64,000 bases of DNA from assembly GCA_016081115.2 (NCBI GenBank), contig CM071928.1, positions 57,171,950 through 57,235,949 of the forward strand, written 5' to 3'. This document shows positions 50,095 to 62,391 of the stretch, one piece after another; position 1 is the first letter of the stretch; every line of letters starts with the position of its first letter. The stretch comes from Rehmannia glutinosa. Taxonomy: Eukaryota > Streptophyta > Magnoliopsida > Lamiales > Orobanchaceae. The notes below the pieces were generated by a model. That model was not told the DNA's origin and did not search any database. It saw only the letters and a program-made list of their open reading frames with translations. Made by a program: the position numbers and the translations under genes.

Positions 50095-50390
50095 CATTTA
50101 CTAGAAGGTGAGGTCGTCTTCGTTCCAGCCGCTCAACTGTTCGAGCGCAATGCTTGGTTCCGATTCGACAAAGGTAGAATGTCTGGTCGAAGGTCGAACG
50201 ATAGGTAGCAGCGCCGCTTTTCGCTAAGTAGAGGAAAGAAAACCCGTTTGATGTGGCGTAGAAAGCTTCCCGGTTGGCCTAACGGGCCTGGAGCTTGAGA
50301 CAATTGTTTTCTATGTGAGGAAAGAAAAACCGCTAATTCGATTTGATTAAGCCTACCTGGACCGAGACCTACTTGATTGCTCGTTTCTGT
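50095..50390. other. GC-richer block, candidate organelle-derived DNA
   Basis: About 300 bp near 50% GC sits in AT-rich DNA. Phrases such as GAGGAAAGAAAACCCG, AAGCTTCCCGGTTGGCC and TAACGGGCCTGGAGCTTGAG have the texture of plant mitochondrial intergenic DNA. I cannot confirm this without a search. Confidence 0.3.
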
Positions 50391-50436
50391 TTTTTAGAAA
50401 AGTGGGGTAAAAGTGTCCATAACCCCACATTTGATG

Positions 50437-51594
50437 GCTATATACAAGACAATATTGACATTGAAAAATTGAAATATAATGAAGACCCTCAATCCCATTC
50501 CCTCATAACCATCCTTAGCCAAATTAATCAGAAAAAGAAGTTAAGACTGTGATTGATTGTACTTTCATTCCATCGATTTTTATTTTATGATAGAATAATG
50601 GTGAATTTTTTTTTTTAAAAGTGGAAGTTGGATGTGTAGAGAAAAAATGTTGATTATGTTGATGTGATAGAAAATCTTTTAGAGATGTTGATTGTTTGTG
50701 AAAAAATTTGTGGAAATAATAGTGTAAAATATAATATAAGAAAATTGAACAAAAAAAAATTTATCCAAAAATAGGCAATATGAATCTCATTTTTTACCTT
50801 TTGTTAACAAGATTCAGAATAAAATAATAAAAATAGTGATAAATTAAAGAAATTATCGGAATTCTTTATATAAATAGGGAGAGGAGAGAGAAATAAATAG
50901 TATAATTAGGTATTGAGAAATGTGAAAGAGAAAGAGAAAAATGAGTTAATTTTGGAGAGAAATGAGATTTTCTTTGGAAATTTTTCATTTTTTTCTCAAA
51001 CAATCACACATCCTAAAAAATTTTCACTCTAAAATGAAAATTTTGGAAATTTTTTCACAACCAAGCACAACCTAAAATTCCCTTTTGAAACTTGTAAAAT
51101 TATAAAATGTTTAGCATTCGATTTTTATCTTCTATAAACCACTAATTTATTCGTTGCATGTTTACTGTTCAGTTATTAGCTTTCAAGACTGAACTCAAAT
51201 TCCTAAAAATTCTAAGAAATAGTTAGTTGATGGGTTTTTGATAATATATTATACATTTGGAAAGAGAGTGATATACCAAGATGGCAAGATGTTCGATTCA
51301 GTATATATAAAAACCCATCCACAGAAATTTGAATTAAAAAAAACGGTAATAAATACAATGATCATTCAATATAACATTTTAACAACTATCACATATGCCT
51401 AATCATATCTATGCCTTAGGCTCTTAAAGATCAACATATTTACAGAGTGTAGATAATAGGAGCTAATCTGAGCAACACTCATCACAATCTTCAGTTGATA
51501 TACCTGTATTATGTATACATCTTTTTTATATACAAGACCATAGTTTTTGTTACCATAACACCAATTTCACACCAATTTAGCCATTGAGAAGCCG
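50437..51594. other. Downstream region of the bZIP gene
   Basis: This is AT-rich DNA beyond the stop codon and would include the 3' untranslated region of the minus-strand gene. A purine-rich tract lies at 50875-50990. No other gene is seen. Confidence 0.45.
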
Positions 51595-54170
51595 TTAAAC
51601 CCTCTTATTAAAATCCTGGAAGCTCGGTTGGGAAGATTGCCCATCGAGTCGAGGGTTGTTGGCGTAGTGAAGTTGGCCAGCTGCAATCTTCAGTCGTTGC
51701 AGTTCATTCCTTAGTGCTTCGTTTAGAGCTGAAATGCACCACATAATACATGGACATGGAAGTCATTTGGTGTTGACGAGAATCAAAAATCAATCAAAAT
51801 TTGATTTATTGAGATAGCAGAATATTTCATTTCATGTAAAATTTATATGAGCAATCTCTATTACACTTTTGATATTGTAATGGTTAATATAAGAGAGAAA
51901 CAAAAGACTCATAATAGCCCTTTGGGATTTTCTGTGTGGATGTAGGCCAAATGGCTGAACGACTGAACTACGATATATCTTTTATCTTCTTGTTTTTTTC
52001 TCTCTCTTCAAAATTCAACAGACACGAGAACTTGACTAATAAAAACAAACATGACATATCCATACCATCTCTGAGGTGTGCTTGCTGCTCCATAGCCTGT
52101 AACTTTAGTTTGAGTTCTTTGTTCTGAGCTGTCAAGCCACTAGTATCTCTCTGCATTGTGTGAAACGATAACTATGAATCTTTACTACCTAAAAATACTT
52201 TAAAAATTACAAATAAAAAGTTCTCTTGTTTCTCCCTCGTGGAAAAGGATGTAATAAAACAATTGCAGGAGAATTATACGAGGAAACGTCCGTTCCCCCA
52301 GGCGGAGTTGGAAATAAATTTTAGTAATGTATAAATGTAACGGGAAAAATTGGTACTAAAACTTAGTTGGAGTGTCAAAATTGGTCGTGTTTGTTTTTAA
52401 ACTTTTGATTCCTGTAAGTTTTAAAATTGCTCAAACTTAGTTCTATTGTAGCGAGGAAAGTTGCAAAAACCACTGGAAATTGAAACGTGACTAAATTGAA
52501 ACGTGACTCGCATGTGATCCTCAAAAATTGGGATTTTTTATTTCCGTCTACTTTTGGTTGGCATGTCGACATAAATCCATGTCATCAATTTTTGGAGGGT
52601 TGTGTTTATGTCTGCAATACCACTCAAATATAGCCGAGGAAATCAAAAGATCCCAGGTATGATCTGGGATAAGGCTAAGTAGGGTAGAGTTTTGAGTCTT
52701 TTATTTTCACAACACTGTTGCATTAATAAAATCAACCTCATATAATGAGCACATTACTTCAATTAATTTCAAGAAAAATTGTGAAAACTGCCGAGCTAGC
52801 ACATTTATTTTTCTTGTAAAGAGTATTAATATCAACCAGTAAACAAAACCTGCAACAACGTGATCTGAGCCGATAGTGTGGTTGCTTCAGTCTGCAGAGT
52901 CTGCACTTTCCTCTCCAGCTCACCTGTGTAATGAATTTTTCGCTCTTTTGATCGTGCAGCAGATTGTCTATTAGCAAGAATCCTGCAAACAAAGCATTTT
53001 TGTTGCTCAAACTTGTATCGTTACTAGTTGCTCGATCGTGCTCCAAAATCAATTAGTCAGCAAAAATATATATGTCACAAGCACACACAAAAATAATCAA
53101 CATAAGGACATACTTTTTTTCTTTTTTGTTTCTTGAAATCAAAATAGTTTGATCATGTCATATACAATCTTGTGATGTTTCTTGAAATCGAAATATCCAC
53201 TTGACAAAGTCATTCTACAAGACAGCTATTACACGTTGTCTTTGAATTTCTAAAATTAAGTTATGCTTCAGGAATTGGATATTGGTCAAGTGGTTAAGAC
53301 TCTCGATCTCAACTCGGGGTTCGATTATCATCACCCCTCCCTCACATAATATGTACTCAAAAAAAATACTATGCTTAGTAGCATAAACTTCTCTCCGGTT
53401 GAGCAATTCACATCCAAGGCTTAGAAACCAAAAACAAAACCAAAGCCAAAAGCTAAATATATATACTTGTAAAATCAACAAAAGGGAAAATCTACCTATC
53501 ACGAAAAAAAATAAAAACATATCAAGTTGCTCACATACACAATCCTTGCATATTTCATTATCACTAGGCCCCCTTAGAAATAATATTTTAATGCAATTAA
53601 GTTAAAAAAAAAAAAGTCAACGGCAAAAAAGAAAAATAAAAAAAAAGGAAAAAGGGCGAACCTTTTGGCTCTCTTGGGGTCAATCAAGGCAAGCTGAGCG
53701 AGTCTATCAGCACCCATTGCCTTCTTCGCATTAGAGTCCACCTCCGACGACGTCGCACTCGAATACCCATCCATCGAATTGCTATGCCTGTGTCTCCGCC
53801 CTGGCCCCACTTCCCCCGCCACCGCCGCCGGCGGACCGTCTAATCCAAGACCCTCAAAAAAGTCGGCGTCCATCGACAGGCTCCTGAAATGGGCTTCGGC
53901 CCTGGTTTCTTTTGTCTTGCTGGGCTGGGTTGGCGGAGGCGGCCCATTGGGGAGGAGAGAAGACGGCGGGGTGGGGGGTAATTCGAGGTTGAGGTCCGAG
54001 ACGACGTCGTCCAGGAGGATGTCGTCGAGGTCAGGGAAACGGAAGAAGGTTTCGGAGTGGGCCCGGCGGTGTTGGGCCCGGCGGGTCGGAGTGTCCGGCA
54101 TCTGGTCAAGATCAATCCAGCCCGGTATGCCTGTGGGCATGGGTTTTCCGGCAAACTTGTGGTCCATCAT
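51595..54170 (-). CDS. Group I bZIP transcription factor (VIP1/bZIP18/bZIP52-like), four exons
   Basis: Exons are 54170-53662, 52982-52850, 52150-52066 and 51728-51595. All introns are GT-AG, and the spliced frame gives 286 residues. I took the first of two tandem Met codons. The basic region has N174-x7-K182 (RILANRQSAARSKERK). Lys at the second site is the mark of group I. The leucine zipper has Leu192, 199, 206, 213, 220, 227 and Met234 at exact heptads. The N-terminus holds HRRAHS (Ser39) and HFRSLS (Ser99), matching the HxRxxS sites that in VIP1-group proteins are phosphorylated and bound by 14-3-3 to keep the factor cytosolic. A third site (HRHSNS, Ser132) has His instead of Arg at -3. 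The family binds DNA as dimers in the nucleus and is known for osmosensory and mechanical responses. Exon 1 is far more GC-rich than the surroundings. No break was seen. Confidence 0.95.
53269..53369 (+). mobile_element. Short tRNA-like SINE in bZIP intron 1
   Basis: The A box TGGTCAAGTGG (53283-53293) and the B box GGTTCGATTAT (53318-53328) are spaced as in a tRNA-type pol III promoter. An A-rich tail ends the copy near 53367. The 7-bp direct repeats TATGCTT flank it (53262-53268 and 53370-53376). It lies antisense to the bZIP gene. The first half reads like a Ser/Leu-type tRNA relic, but I see no fold of a functional tRNA. Confidence 0.75.
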
Positions 54171-54497
54171 TTGATTAGTAATTTTAGTATTGTGTTACAA
54201 ATGATTAATTCACGAAATGTTTATCGTAAGTGGGATTTTAGGTGGAAGAATAAGAGAGAAGCGATTAAAAGTTCTCGGGGTAGAAGATACAGAAATTGAC
54301 GAAAATGGACGAAGTGGGACCCACGCCGCCATGTTTACGCAATAGCCATGTGGAAGTTGGTGAATTTTTGGGCTGTTACTGGGAAGGAGGTTAATGGTTA
54401 TGTTGATTCGAATATGATCCTATATTTATTTGTGTTTCATCCAGTATTTTAGTATTTTAAATACAACTCAAGTGTAAATTAATGATGTCATCAAACT
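54171..54497 (-). promoter_or_regulatory. Upstream region of the bZIP gene, squeezed by an LTR
   Basis: Only 327 bp separate the start codon from the LTR at 54498. A TA-rich segment near 54419-54430 (CACAAATAAATATA on the minus strand) is the best TATA candidate, about 250 bp before the ATG. No further motif was assigned. Confidence 0.5.
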
Positions 54498-55895
54498 CGT
54501 AAGCTCAAACGGCTACGATAATCTAGAGGGTGAATAGATTATCTCCATCTTTTCGATTTCACTCTTTTTCGAATCAATTACGCCAAGACAATAATAAAGG
54601 TGCGGAATGTAAACAACAGCGTCGATTTATAGAGGTTCAACCCACCTAGGGCCTAATCCTCTACCACTCCAAAGATTATCTCGGGATGGATTTCAAAAAA
54701 AAAAAAAAGATTTTATTAATTTCCAAAATTAATACAACACCTTACAACATCACCTTGAAGAGCACCACACTCTTCTACAACACCACCTTGAGATTACCAC
54801 AATCTCTCTTGAAGATTACCACAATCTCCACCGACACCTTGTGAAGATTACCACAATCTTCAACTTTGAAGAACACCAAATTCTTCAATACCTCAAGAGC
54901 ACCACACTCTTGAAACACCTATCACCTAGATCACCCAAGTGTATTCTTTCCACAAGAATACTCACAAGGATGTCTTGAGTTGAATGATTACAAAAATCAA
55001 GATTACAACTCAATAATGAATATTACAATTTGAGTGCAAGTGTAATCAAGAAATAAAGTCTAGACCTCAAAATGTGAAAGTGAAATACTTAGGCTATAAA
55101 TACAACAAGACTGTTGAATATGAAAGCTTGTAAATTTGCAAATTTCTTGTTGTGTATTTGCTTGTGTTGTTATATAATGTGTCTTCAATTCATCCTCTAT
55201 TTATAGGAGAGTCTTCACCAACATAGGCTCCCAACATAGGCTTTTTCTTCACTTTTGTCTACAAAAAGAGGATCACAAGATGTAGAAATATTGTACAAAA
55301 ATGAAAAGTAAATCTTTTGATAAGGATTGCAACGATTTGGAATTTTTCTTTGTCAAAAGATTACATAGGGCGAGGTTGCCCCGTATAAGCCGACGTTTGA
55401 ATGAAAACAGTGCGATCCAGGTAGGGGTTGCAGTGCGGCCGGTCAGGGTGTAGGCCCCCATGGTGCACTTGGCCGCCTTCACCTTGACCGGTCCTCTTCA
55501 AATTTTGTGTTCAGTGTTACATTTCATTTACGCACTCTTCTGCATTCTGGGTCGACCTCTTGTTTGTTCGACCTCCAAATTAAAATGTTGTCCGGTTTTA
55601 TCAAAAATAAACTTCAAGAAATACTCCAAAAAATTAGTAAAAATATTTTAAATCACTTAGGAGTATTTGGACAACATTTATAAACATTGTTTTGGTGTAA
55701 AAACAATTAACACAAAAATCATCAAAAGTGTTGTCCAATTTTATCGAGTAATAAACTCTAAGAAATACTCCAAAAATTAGTAAAAACATTTTAAATCATT
55801 TAGGAGTATTTGGACAATATTTATAAACATTGTTTTGGTATAAAAATTCATTTAAACATAATCATCAAAATCTTGATAAAAACATTTATCTAACA
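54498..55895 (-). repeat. 3' LTR, family B copy 2
   Basis: This LTR is 1398 bp. On the plus strand it is followed at 55896 by AACTCCCCCTTTTTGATGA, which is the polypurine tract (AAAAAGGGGGAGTT) on the coding strand. Homologous to 60274-61645. Confidence 0.88.
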
Positions 55896-57589
55896 AACTC
55901 CCCCTTTTTGATGATTACAAACCAAACAATTTTAGGAAGTAGATTTTAAAACAAAACAAATTTTCGATCTAAAACATCAATCCATTATAAGCAAGATTCA
56001 TCATAAGTACAAACACACAAGAATAGGAGCAAAGATTTTTCAAAAACATTTTTGCACAAGCTCCCCTATCAACATGCATAACAAAGATAAGTATAAGCAA
56101 ACAACTACAAGCAAGCAACTACAAGTAAAAGCTTGAATTTCATGAGCTTAAAAGCTCCCCGTCCACAAAAGCATCATTAGTATAAGTATACATCACATGG
56201 ACTAAGTATTATCCATAGTTTTGGCTTTTAATAGGCTAGCTTATAGCTTTTTTTGCGAGCTTATTTTCGCTTCTTTGAGCGTATAAGCGTTTTCCTGTTT
56301 TCCCCCTTTGGAATCATCAAAAATAATGTTAGCACGATAAAAACATCATATAATTATATCAAAGTGCAATTTAATCGATTTATCGAACATATCGAACATT
56401 TAAGCTTAAATTCGAATAAAGGCGGAAAAAATTGCTCATTTGATTTGTAAAAGCTCATTTGATTGATAAAACATGATCTCTATAAACTTATAAGATTTTT
56501 CAAATCAAGAGAATCATGTAAGTGATGAATTTTCATTGAAACATTTTGTCGAACATTTGGCGTGCGTCGAATAAAACAAGAGAAGTATAAACTTTTTGTG
56601 ATTCGTTTAAGCAAAACTTTTCATCACCAATTGCAATACAAGAATATTCATTCATCACCAATCATCATATACAACATATTAATACAAGAATTTCATCAAA
56701 ATAGCAAGATACAAGTACATTCTCAAGGGTTCTTGATTGAGATAAAAAAAAGAAATTCTTACCATTTAATCGGTAAAGATGAGCAATGATGATGATAATC
56801 GAGCTTCATGAAGTCAATATATAAAATAAATGCAACAAAATAAATTTGAAGTGAAATTTGTGTGTAATTGGCGAAGGAGGGACGAAAAATGAACACAAAG
56901 ACCAAAATGACAAATCCAAAATGACAAATCTCGGCCAGTTGTTCAGTTTTCCAAAACGAGGTTTGAACTAAAATCCGATTTTTGCCCTAAGTTTTAAAAA
57001 CTTGCAAAATGCAATCATAAACCTCATTCAATATGCATTATGTCTTAATCAAGCTCGAAATGAGGTAAAAGACTCGCGGTTAACGATAAAAAAAAATCCC
57101 GAGTTATTCTTGAGACGGATTTAAACACATCTCAATTTTTCGTTTTAGAAACACAACCCTTAGAAAAATATATCGAATCTCAAATATATATAGTTCGATT
57201 ATAATGAACCATATTTTAAAAATTATAATCAACGGACTTGTTATCCTGAAAAATATGAATGTTTTAAACTTTGGATATACAAGTCATTAGAAGAAGTACC
57301 TTTCAAATATTTGAAAATTTCTTTAAGCGCACTTTAATGAGATTCGTTGGAATAGTTTTATAATTCGAGCATATAGACATAAGGCATAGAAAATGTCGAG
57401 TCTAAAGGAATAAGAAAAGTTAGTGAACATACCTCGAATATGTTTGTCAATCAATATGCCTTCCTCAACCTTTGTCAAACTTTACATTGGTAGCTATAGA
57501 GGTTGAGATGATTCTTCCTTCTTCAATGCTAACTTCTTCAAAGGTACTTTTGTATACTTTGATTGTGAATTACAACCACTTTCTTGGCA

Positions 57590-57960
57590 TTATTTAACTT
57601 GAAGTACAATGAAGAAATTTTATCTCCCCATCATGATCATCTTAAGTTCACCTTGCATCAACTTAAAAATAACTTGCACAATAATTCATTAGTAGCACCA
57701 TAAATGATATCATAAATTTGTACAAGTAAACAATCTTGCCCTTTTTCAAAAACAAAAGAGTAGTATTAACTTTATCTCTTGTAAAACCATTTAGCAAAAA
57801 TAGCTAAGTCTAGCATACCATACACGGGTACTTGTTTTAAATCACAAGGCCTTTATAAAAATCATTTGGCCTAGAAAAATTTTAAACCCTTGGAGTGTTT
57901 GTTTTGAATTAGCTTTGTGAATAATACCAATTTAGAAAAGCGGATTTAACATCCATTTGG
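57590..57960 (-). pseudogene. Copia reverse transcriptase fragment, family B copy 2
   Basis: On the minus strand YQMDVKSAFLN is legible near 57930-57960. After shifts come WYARLS (about 57805) and LVQIYDIIYGATNE (about 57685-57725). The catalytic YVDD is shortened to Y-D by an apparent 6-base deletion, so the active site is lost. Many indels. Integrase was not recognised. Confidence 0.8.
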
Positions 57961-59248
57961 TAAAGCTTGAAATTGTCTTAAAACAATAATGGCAAAAAAT
58001 GTAAAAATTTTGGAAAGCAAATGTATCATCAAAATCAATACATTTCTTCTTGATAATACCTTAGAGCTGACTAACCTTGTTTCAATTTATCAAGCTTGTT
58101 CCAAAATCAAAAATTTCGGTCAAAATCTTAAGAAGATATCTTGATAGCATTAGTAATATCGAAAAATAGAGACATAATAACAAGTTTAACACATACTATG
58201 CTTTCAAACAAATCATCAAGAGTTTCATAAAAAAATAAGTTCAAATCAATTTTAGGAAATATTGAAGGTCTCTTTTGAAATTTGAAAAATTCAAGAGCAT
58301 ATAGTTGAGACCAAGAAGCATGAACAAGAGCTTTGACAAATCAAGAATAATTTTATATGTGCAATAAAATGCATAGCTTAAAAAATCAAATATTTTTCAA
58401 AAACTTAATCCTTTACAAATCTTGGATAAAACAAGCTATGTCAAATAATGCCTTTTAAAGAAAATCCTCTTAATAGCACTTGTATAAAATACTTTGAAAA
58501 ACACGCTCCTTTCGAATGACAAAAATATATTCTCTACTTGTGAGGATGAATACCAATGATGAGCGTTCAGATTCGATAATTATGGTCTCTCTTGAGAAAA
58601 TAACCATTGATGAAAATATATATATCCTACCTGATTCTTAAACACGTTTTGCACAAACATAATGATAAAGTGTAGGCTAACCATTTAAGAGATATTTTCT
58701 TTTTATAAAACCATAAGAGATAATAAAAGCACCTTAGTCTATGTAAATGTTCAAAAGTTGAGAACAAAATATCAAGGTCTCCTTTTCAAAATATTTAAAA
58801 ACACAAATATATATTGAAGACCTTAATATTAAGAAATATTTGAAAACTTATTTACAATTTCCAAAATAAAAACATGCATAACAAAATAAAATGCATATTT
58901 AAATGAGGAGATACGGTTTACTATTTCGCCATTTCATGGGTTGATCGTTCCCATTGTTGATGATATCTTCTCCTTTGAAAATCATCTTGTTGATAATAGC
59001 TTCTACCAATTGCTCCATTTCCAAGGATTGTGTTCTTTCCATTGTTGATAGATTATCTTTCTCTTGGAAATTTATTTTGATGTTGTCTTCTCCTTTGATC
59101 AAATGAAATGGTCATTTGATGTCTTCAACGGTATGTATTTTCCTCGATTATTATTCCGAGGTTACCTAATATGACATTATTTTGTGGTACCTCAAGTGTT
59201 TGGGATCCTTTGGAATTAGCGTTGAGACTTTTAGGTCTCCAATAATAA

Positions 59249-60200
59249 TTACAGCATTCTAGCCCGACAAGTATTAAGTGTGACCCGTTTTACCACAATA
59301 AAAACAAGTAGTAATTTTGGGAGCATAATGACCAAATGCATAGGGACTTGATTTCTTTTCACATAATTAACAACACTAGGCTTATGATCAAGTCCTTGTT
59401 TCAATTTATCACAACTATGAACATCAATAATATCGGTCATGTTTATCGGTACTCAAGTTGGATTTTGATAAATTATTTTTCATGCAATTAATATCCTCAA
59501 TTGAGTCTATTTCAATTTCAAGGTTTCTAACCTTGTCAAGTGTGGTGGTGTGATCATGTGAAAGTGATTCATAAAGAGGAAAATAAATTATCCTTATCAA
59601 TTTTCAAAATATTGAATTTCTTTTTCAAATTTTTGTATTTAACAAGTAAGCTTTGGAATTCATTTTGAAGTTCATCAAAATCATTTTGCAAATCACTATA
59701 ATCATTTTGTAATTCATTATCATAAGAAGTGGAAGGTTTTGAACTTACCTCGTTTTTCTTCAAAAGAAAAGCATCTTCGTTTTTTTGATAATCGGAAGTT
59801 TGCTCATCCATGTTGGATTTGTATCCATTTGAGAAGTAGATGCTCTTGGTGGCTCCTTTCATTTGCATATACTTTTGAAAAATATCTCATACTTCGTATG
59901 CTGCCGATTTAATTCCTACAATATGATTATATTCCAAAATGGTAAGTTGGAACAATACAAAATATTAAGAGCTTTACCATTTAAGGAGATGATTTTCTTT
60001 TTCTTCATCATTGAGCTCTTTGAGGCCTTTGTGTGGTGTGTTCATCATTGGAATGGATTCTTCATTTATCAAAATGTTCCAAATATCAAAAATTAGTAAA
60101 ACATTTTAAAGATAGCATTCCATTCTTTCTTTCCAAAATGTATTTTTTGGAATCAAATAGTGGTGGCGTGGTGGTGGAGGCGCCTGTGAAGGTAGACTTC
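59249..60200 (-). pseudogene. Gag of family B copy 2, frameshifted
   Basis: The start region near 60130-60200 reads PPLFDSK. The middle piece at 59569-59868 has the coiled coil (DLQNDFDELQNEFQSLL), as in copy 1. Near 59270-59310 the minus strand reads CFYCGKTGHT before a short deletion spoils the final Cys of the CCHC knuckle. Multiple shifts. Confidence 0.82.
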
Positions 60201-60273
60201 ATTTGTAAAAATGATTTTAAATCATTTACTCGCGATGTGGACAACATTTATAAAGAGTTTTGGTTAAACCACT

Positions 60274-61645
60274 TGTAAACATAATCACTCGAAAATCAGA
60301 GGGTGAATAGATTATCTCCATCTTTTCGATTTCACCCTCTTTTTGAATCAATTACGCCAAGACAATAATAAAGGTGCGGAATGTAAACAACAGCGTCGAT
60401 TATAGAGGTTCAACCCACCTAGGGCCTAATCCTCTGTTTATTTTTATCTTCGGGATTTATTTCAAAAAGAAAAAAAGATTTTATTAATTTCTAAAATTAA
60501 TACAACACCTTACAACATCACATTTTTAAGAGCACCACACTCTTTACAACACCACCTTTGAGATTCACAATCTCTAATTTAAGATTACCACAATCTCCAC
60601 TCGAGCACCTTGTGAAGATTACCAGTTAATCTTCGTTTGAAGAACACCAAATTCTTCAATACCTCAAGAGCACCACACTCTTGAAAGCTTAATCACCTAG
60701 ATCACCCAAGTGTATTCTTTCCACAAGAATACTCACAAGGATGTCTTGTGTTGAATGATGACAAAAATCAAGATTACAACTCAATAATGAATATTACAAT
60801 TTAGTGCAAGTGTAATCAAGAAATAAAGCCTAGATCTCAAAATATGAAAGTGAAAACTTAGGCTATAAATAAACAAGAGTGTTGAATATGAAAGCTTGGA
60901 AATTTGCGATTTCTTGTTGTGTATTTGCTTGTGTTGTTATATAATGTGTCTTAAATTCATCCTCTATTTTTAGGAAGTCTTCACCAACAAGGCTAAATCT
61001 CCTTCTTCTCTTACTTTTGTCTAAAAAAGAGGATCACAAGATTAGAAATATTGTACAAAAATGAAAAGTAAATCTTGTTGATAAGGATTACGGTTGGAAT
61101 TTTTTTGAATCAAAGATTACATAATTTTACGGGTTTTGTATAAGATTTCAAACGTTTGAATAAAATTGCGATCGGTAGGGGTTTTTTAATCATGGGGTGT
61201 AACCGGTCGCTTTTAAATGGCTTTATGATAAAGTAATACTCTTCATGATTATTTTGTGTTCAAAGTGTCTATTTCATTTACGCACTCTTAGATGATACAC
61301 GGCCTCTTGTTGGTTTTAGACTCCAAATTGAAATGTTGTTCAAATTTTTATCAAAAATAAACTTCAAGAAACACTCCAAAAAATTAGTAAAAACATTTTA
61401 AATCACTTAGGAGTATTTGGACAACATTTATAAACATTGTTTTGTGTAAAAACCAATTAACACAAAATCATCAAAAGTGTTGTCCAATTTTATCGAGTAA
61501 TAAACTCTAAGAAATACTCCAAAAATTAGTAAAAATATTTTAAATCATTTAGAGAGTATTTGGACAACATTTATAAACATTGTTTTGGTATAAAAAATCA
61601 TTTAAACATAATCATCAAAATCTTGATAAAAACATTTATCTAACA
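60274..61645 (-). repeat. 5' LTR, family B copy 2, with foreign-looking patches
   Basis: This LTR is 1372 bp and is homologous to 54498-55895. Around 61230-61325, short stretches differ entirely from the partner LTR and resemble sequence at 62430-62545 instead. The adjacent primer site is badly degraded (AGTGGTTTAACC). Confidence 0.85.
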
Positions 61646-61656
61646 TACATTGGCGT

Positions 61657-62180
61657 GTAGGGGTGATATTTGGAACACGAGATGATAAAATTTAGAATAG
61701 AAAATCTCGAAGTGCTTGCTATTATTAGTTGCCTTCAACTTTATTTTTATTTTTATTTATTTTTTTAAATTTTGTAAAAAACATTTTTAAATGAATAATT
61801 TACAATGTACAACTAGGAGTAAAATATCGAACCGAGTCAAAATGAACAAGGCTCGAGTTCGGCTCGTTTAATTTTTTGGATCGGCTCGAGTTATTAAAAA
61901 AAAAAATCGAGCTTTCTTAATTGAGTTCTTGTTGTTCGTTTAAAAATTATGTATTTGCGAATAGTTCGAGTTAAATTTCAAAAAAGCTCGTTTATTTTGA
62001 TTTATTAGTTAAAATTTGTTTAGCTTATATGAGCCGGCTGTGAAAGCTTCGTTTAAATTTAAGCGAATTAGTTGAGCTCGGCTAAGATTAAAGGTGATTA
62101 TATGTTTTAACTTTATTTTTGTTTTAGTAAGCAAATATCGAGCTCGTTAAAGATTGAGTTCGAGTTCGTTAATATTAAAA
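61657..62180. repeat. GGCTCGAGTTCGGCTCG-type transposon remnant
   Basis: It starts TAGGGGTGATATTTGGAAC, like a hAT-type terminus. It contains repeated GGCTCGAGTT, GAGCTCG and TTCGAGTT motifs, which are typical of the ends of small plant hAT elements. A matching right terminus was not found. Confidence 0.4.
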
Positions 62181-62391
62181 TATATGTTAAATTGTCCTTA
62201 TTTTTAATCAAATTTCATATTAAAACTAAATCACTTGTTTTAGCATTAAAAGTAAAAATCAAATGCATTATTAGTTAGTAAAAATTCACATATTACTAAA
62301 AACAAATCATAAATGAAATTACCATAAATTTTTGAATCATAATTAACTAATAAATTTTAGTTTTGGATAATTATTAATAACATTAATATTT

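Larger units (their letters stand above)
49204..50436. other. Composite insertion bounded by a 12-bp direct repeat
   Basis: CCACATTTGATG occurs at 49204-49215 and again at 50425-50436. Between them lie the AT-rich dispersed repeat copy B and a GC-richer block (about 50095-50390). Joining the outer flanks would restore continuous sequence. This looks like one insertion event or a repaired break with filler DNA. Confidence 0.6.
54498..61645 (-). mobile_element. LTR retrotransposon, copia family B, copy 2
   Basis: The LTRs (54498-55895 and 60274-61645) end TAACA and match the LTRs of copy 1. Direction is minus, with gag at about 59250-60200 and reverse transcriptase remains at about 57590-57960. 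A clear target duplication was not found (AAACT on the left, TACAT on the right), so an end may be altered. The left edge, which is the outer end of the 3' LTR, lies beside the bZIP gene in the same direction. Confidence 0.87.

Noticed and set aside
53269..53369. Functional tRNA gene
   Set aside because: A and B boxes are present, but the acceptor and other stems do not pair. A-tail and flanking repeats indicate a SINE.
53779..54174. 131-codon plus-strand frame and an alternative minus frame at 53840-54154
   Set aside because: Both are GC-driven shadows of bZIP exon 1, whose frame is fixed by splicing and by family motifs.
54493..61650. AAACT / TACAT as target duplication of family B copy 2
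   Set aside because: The two 5-mers do not match, so no duplication is claimed for this copy.
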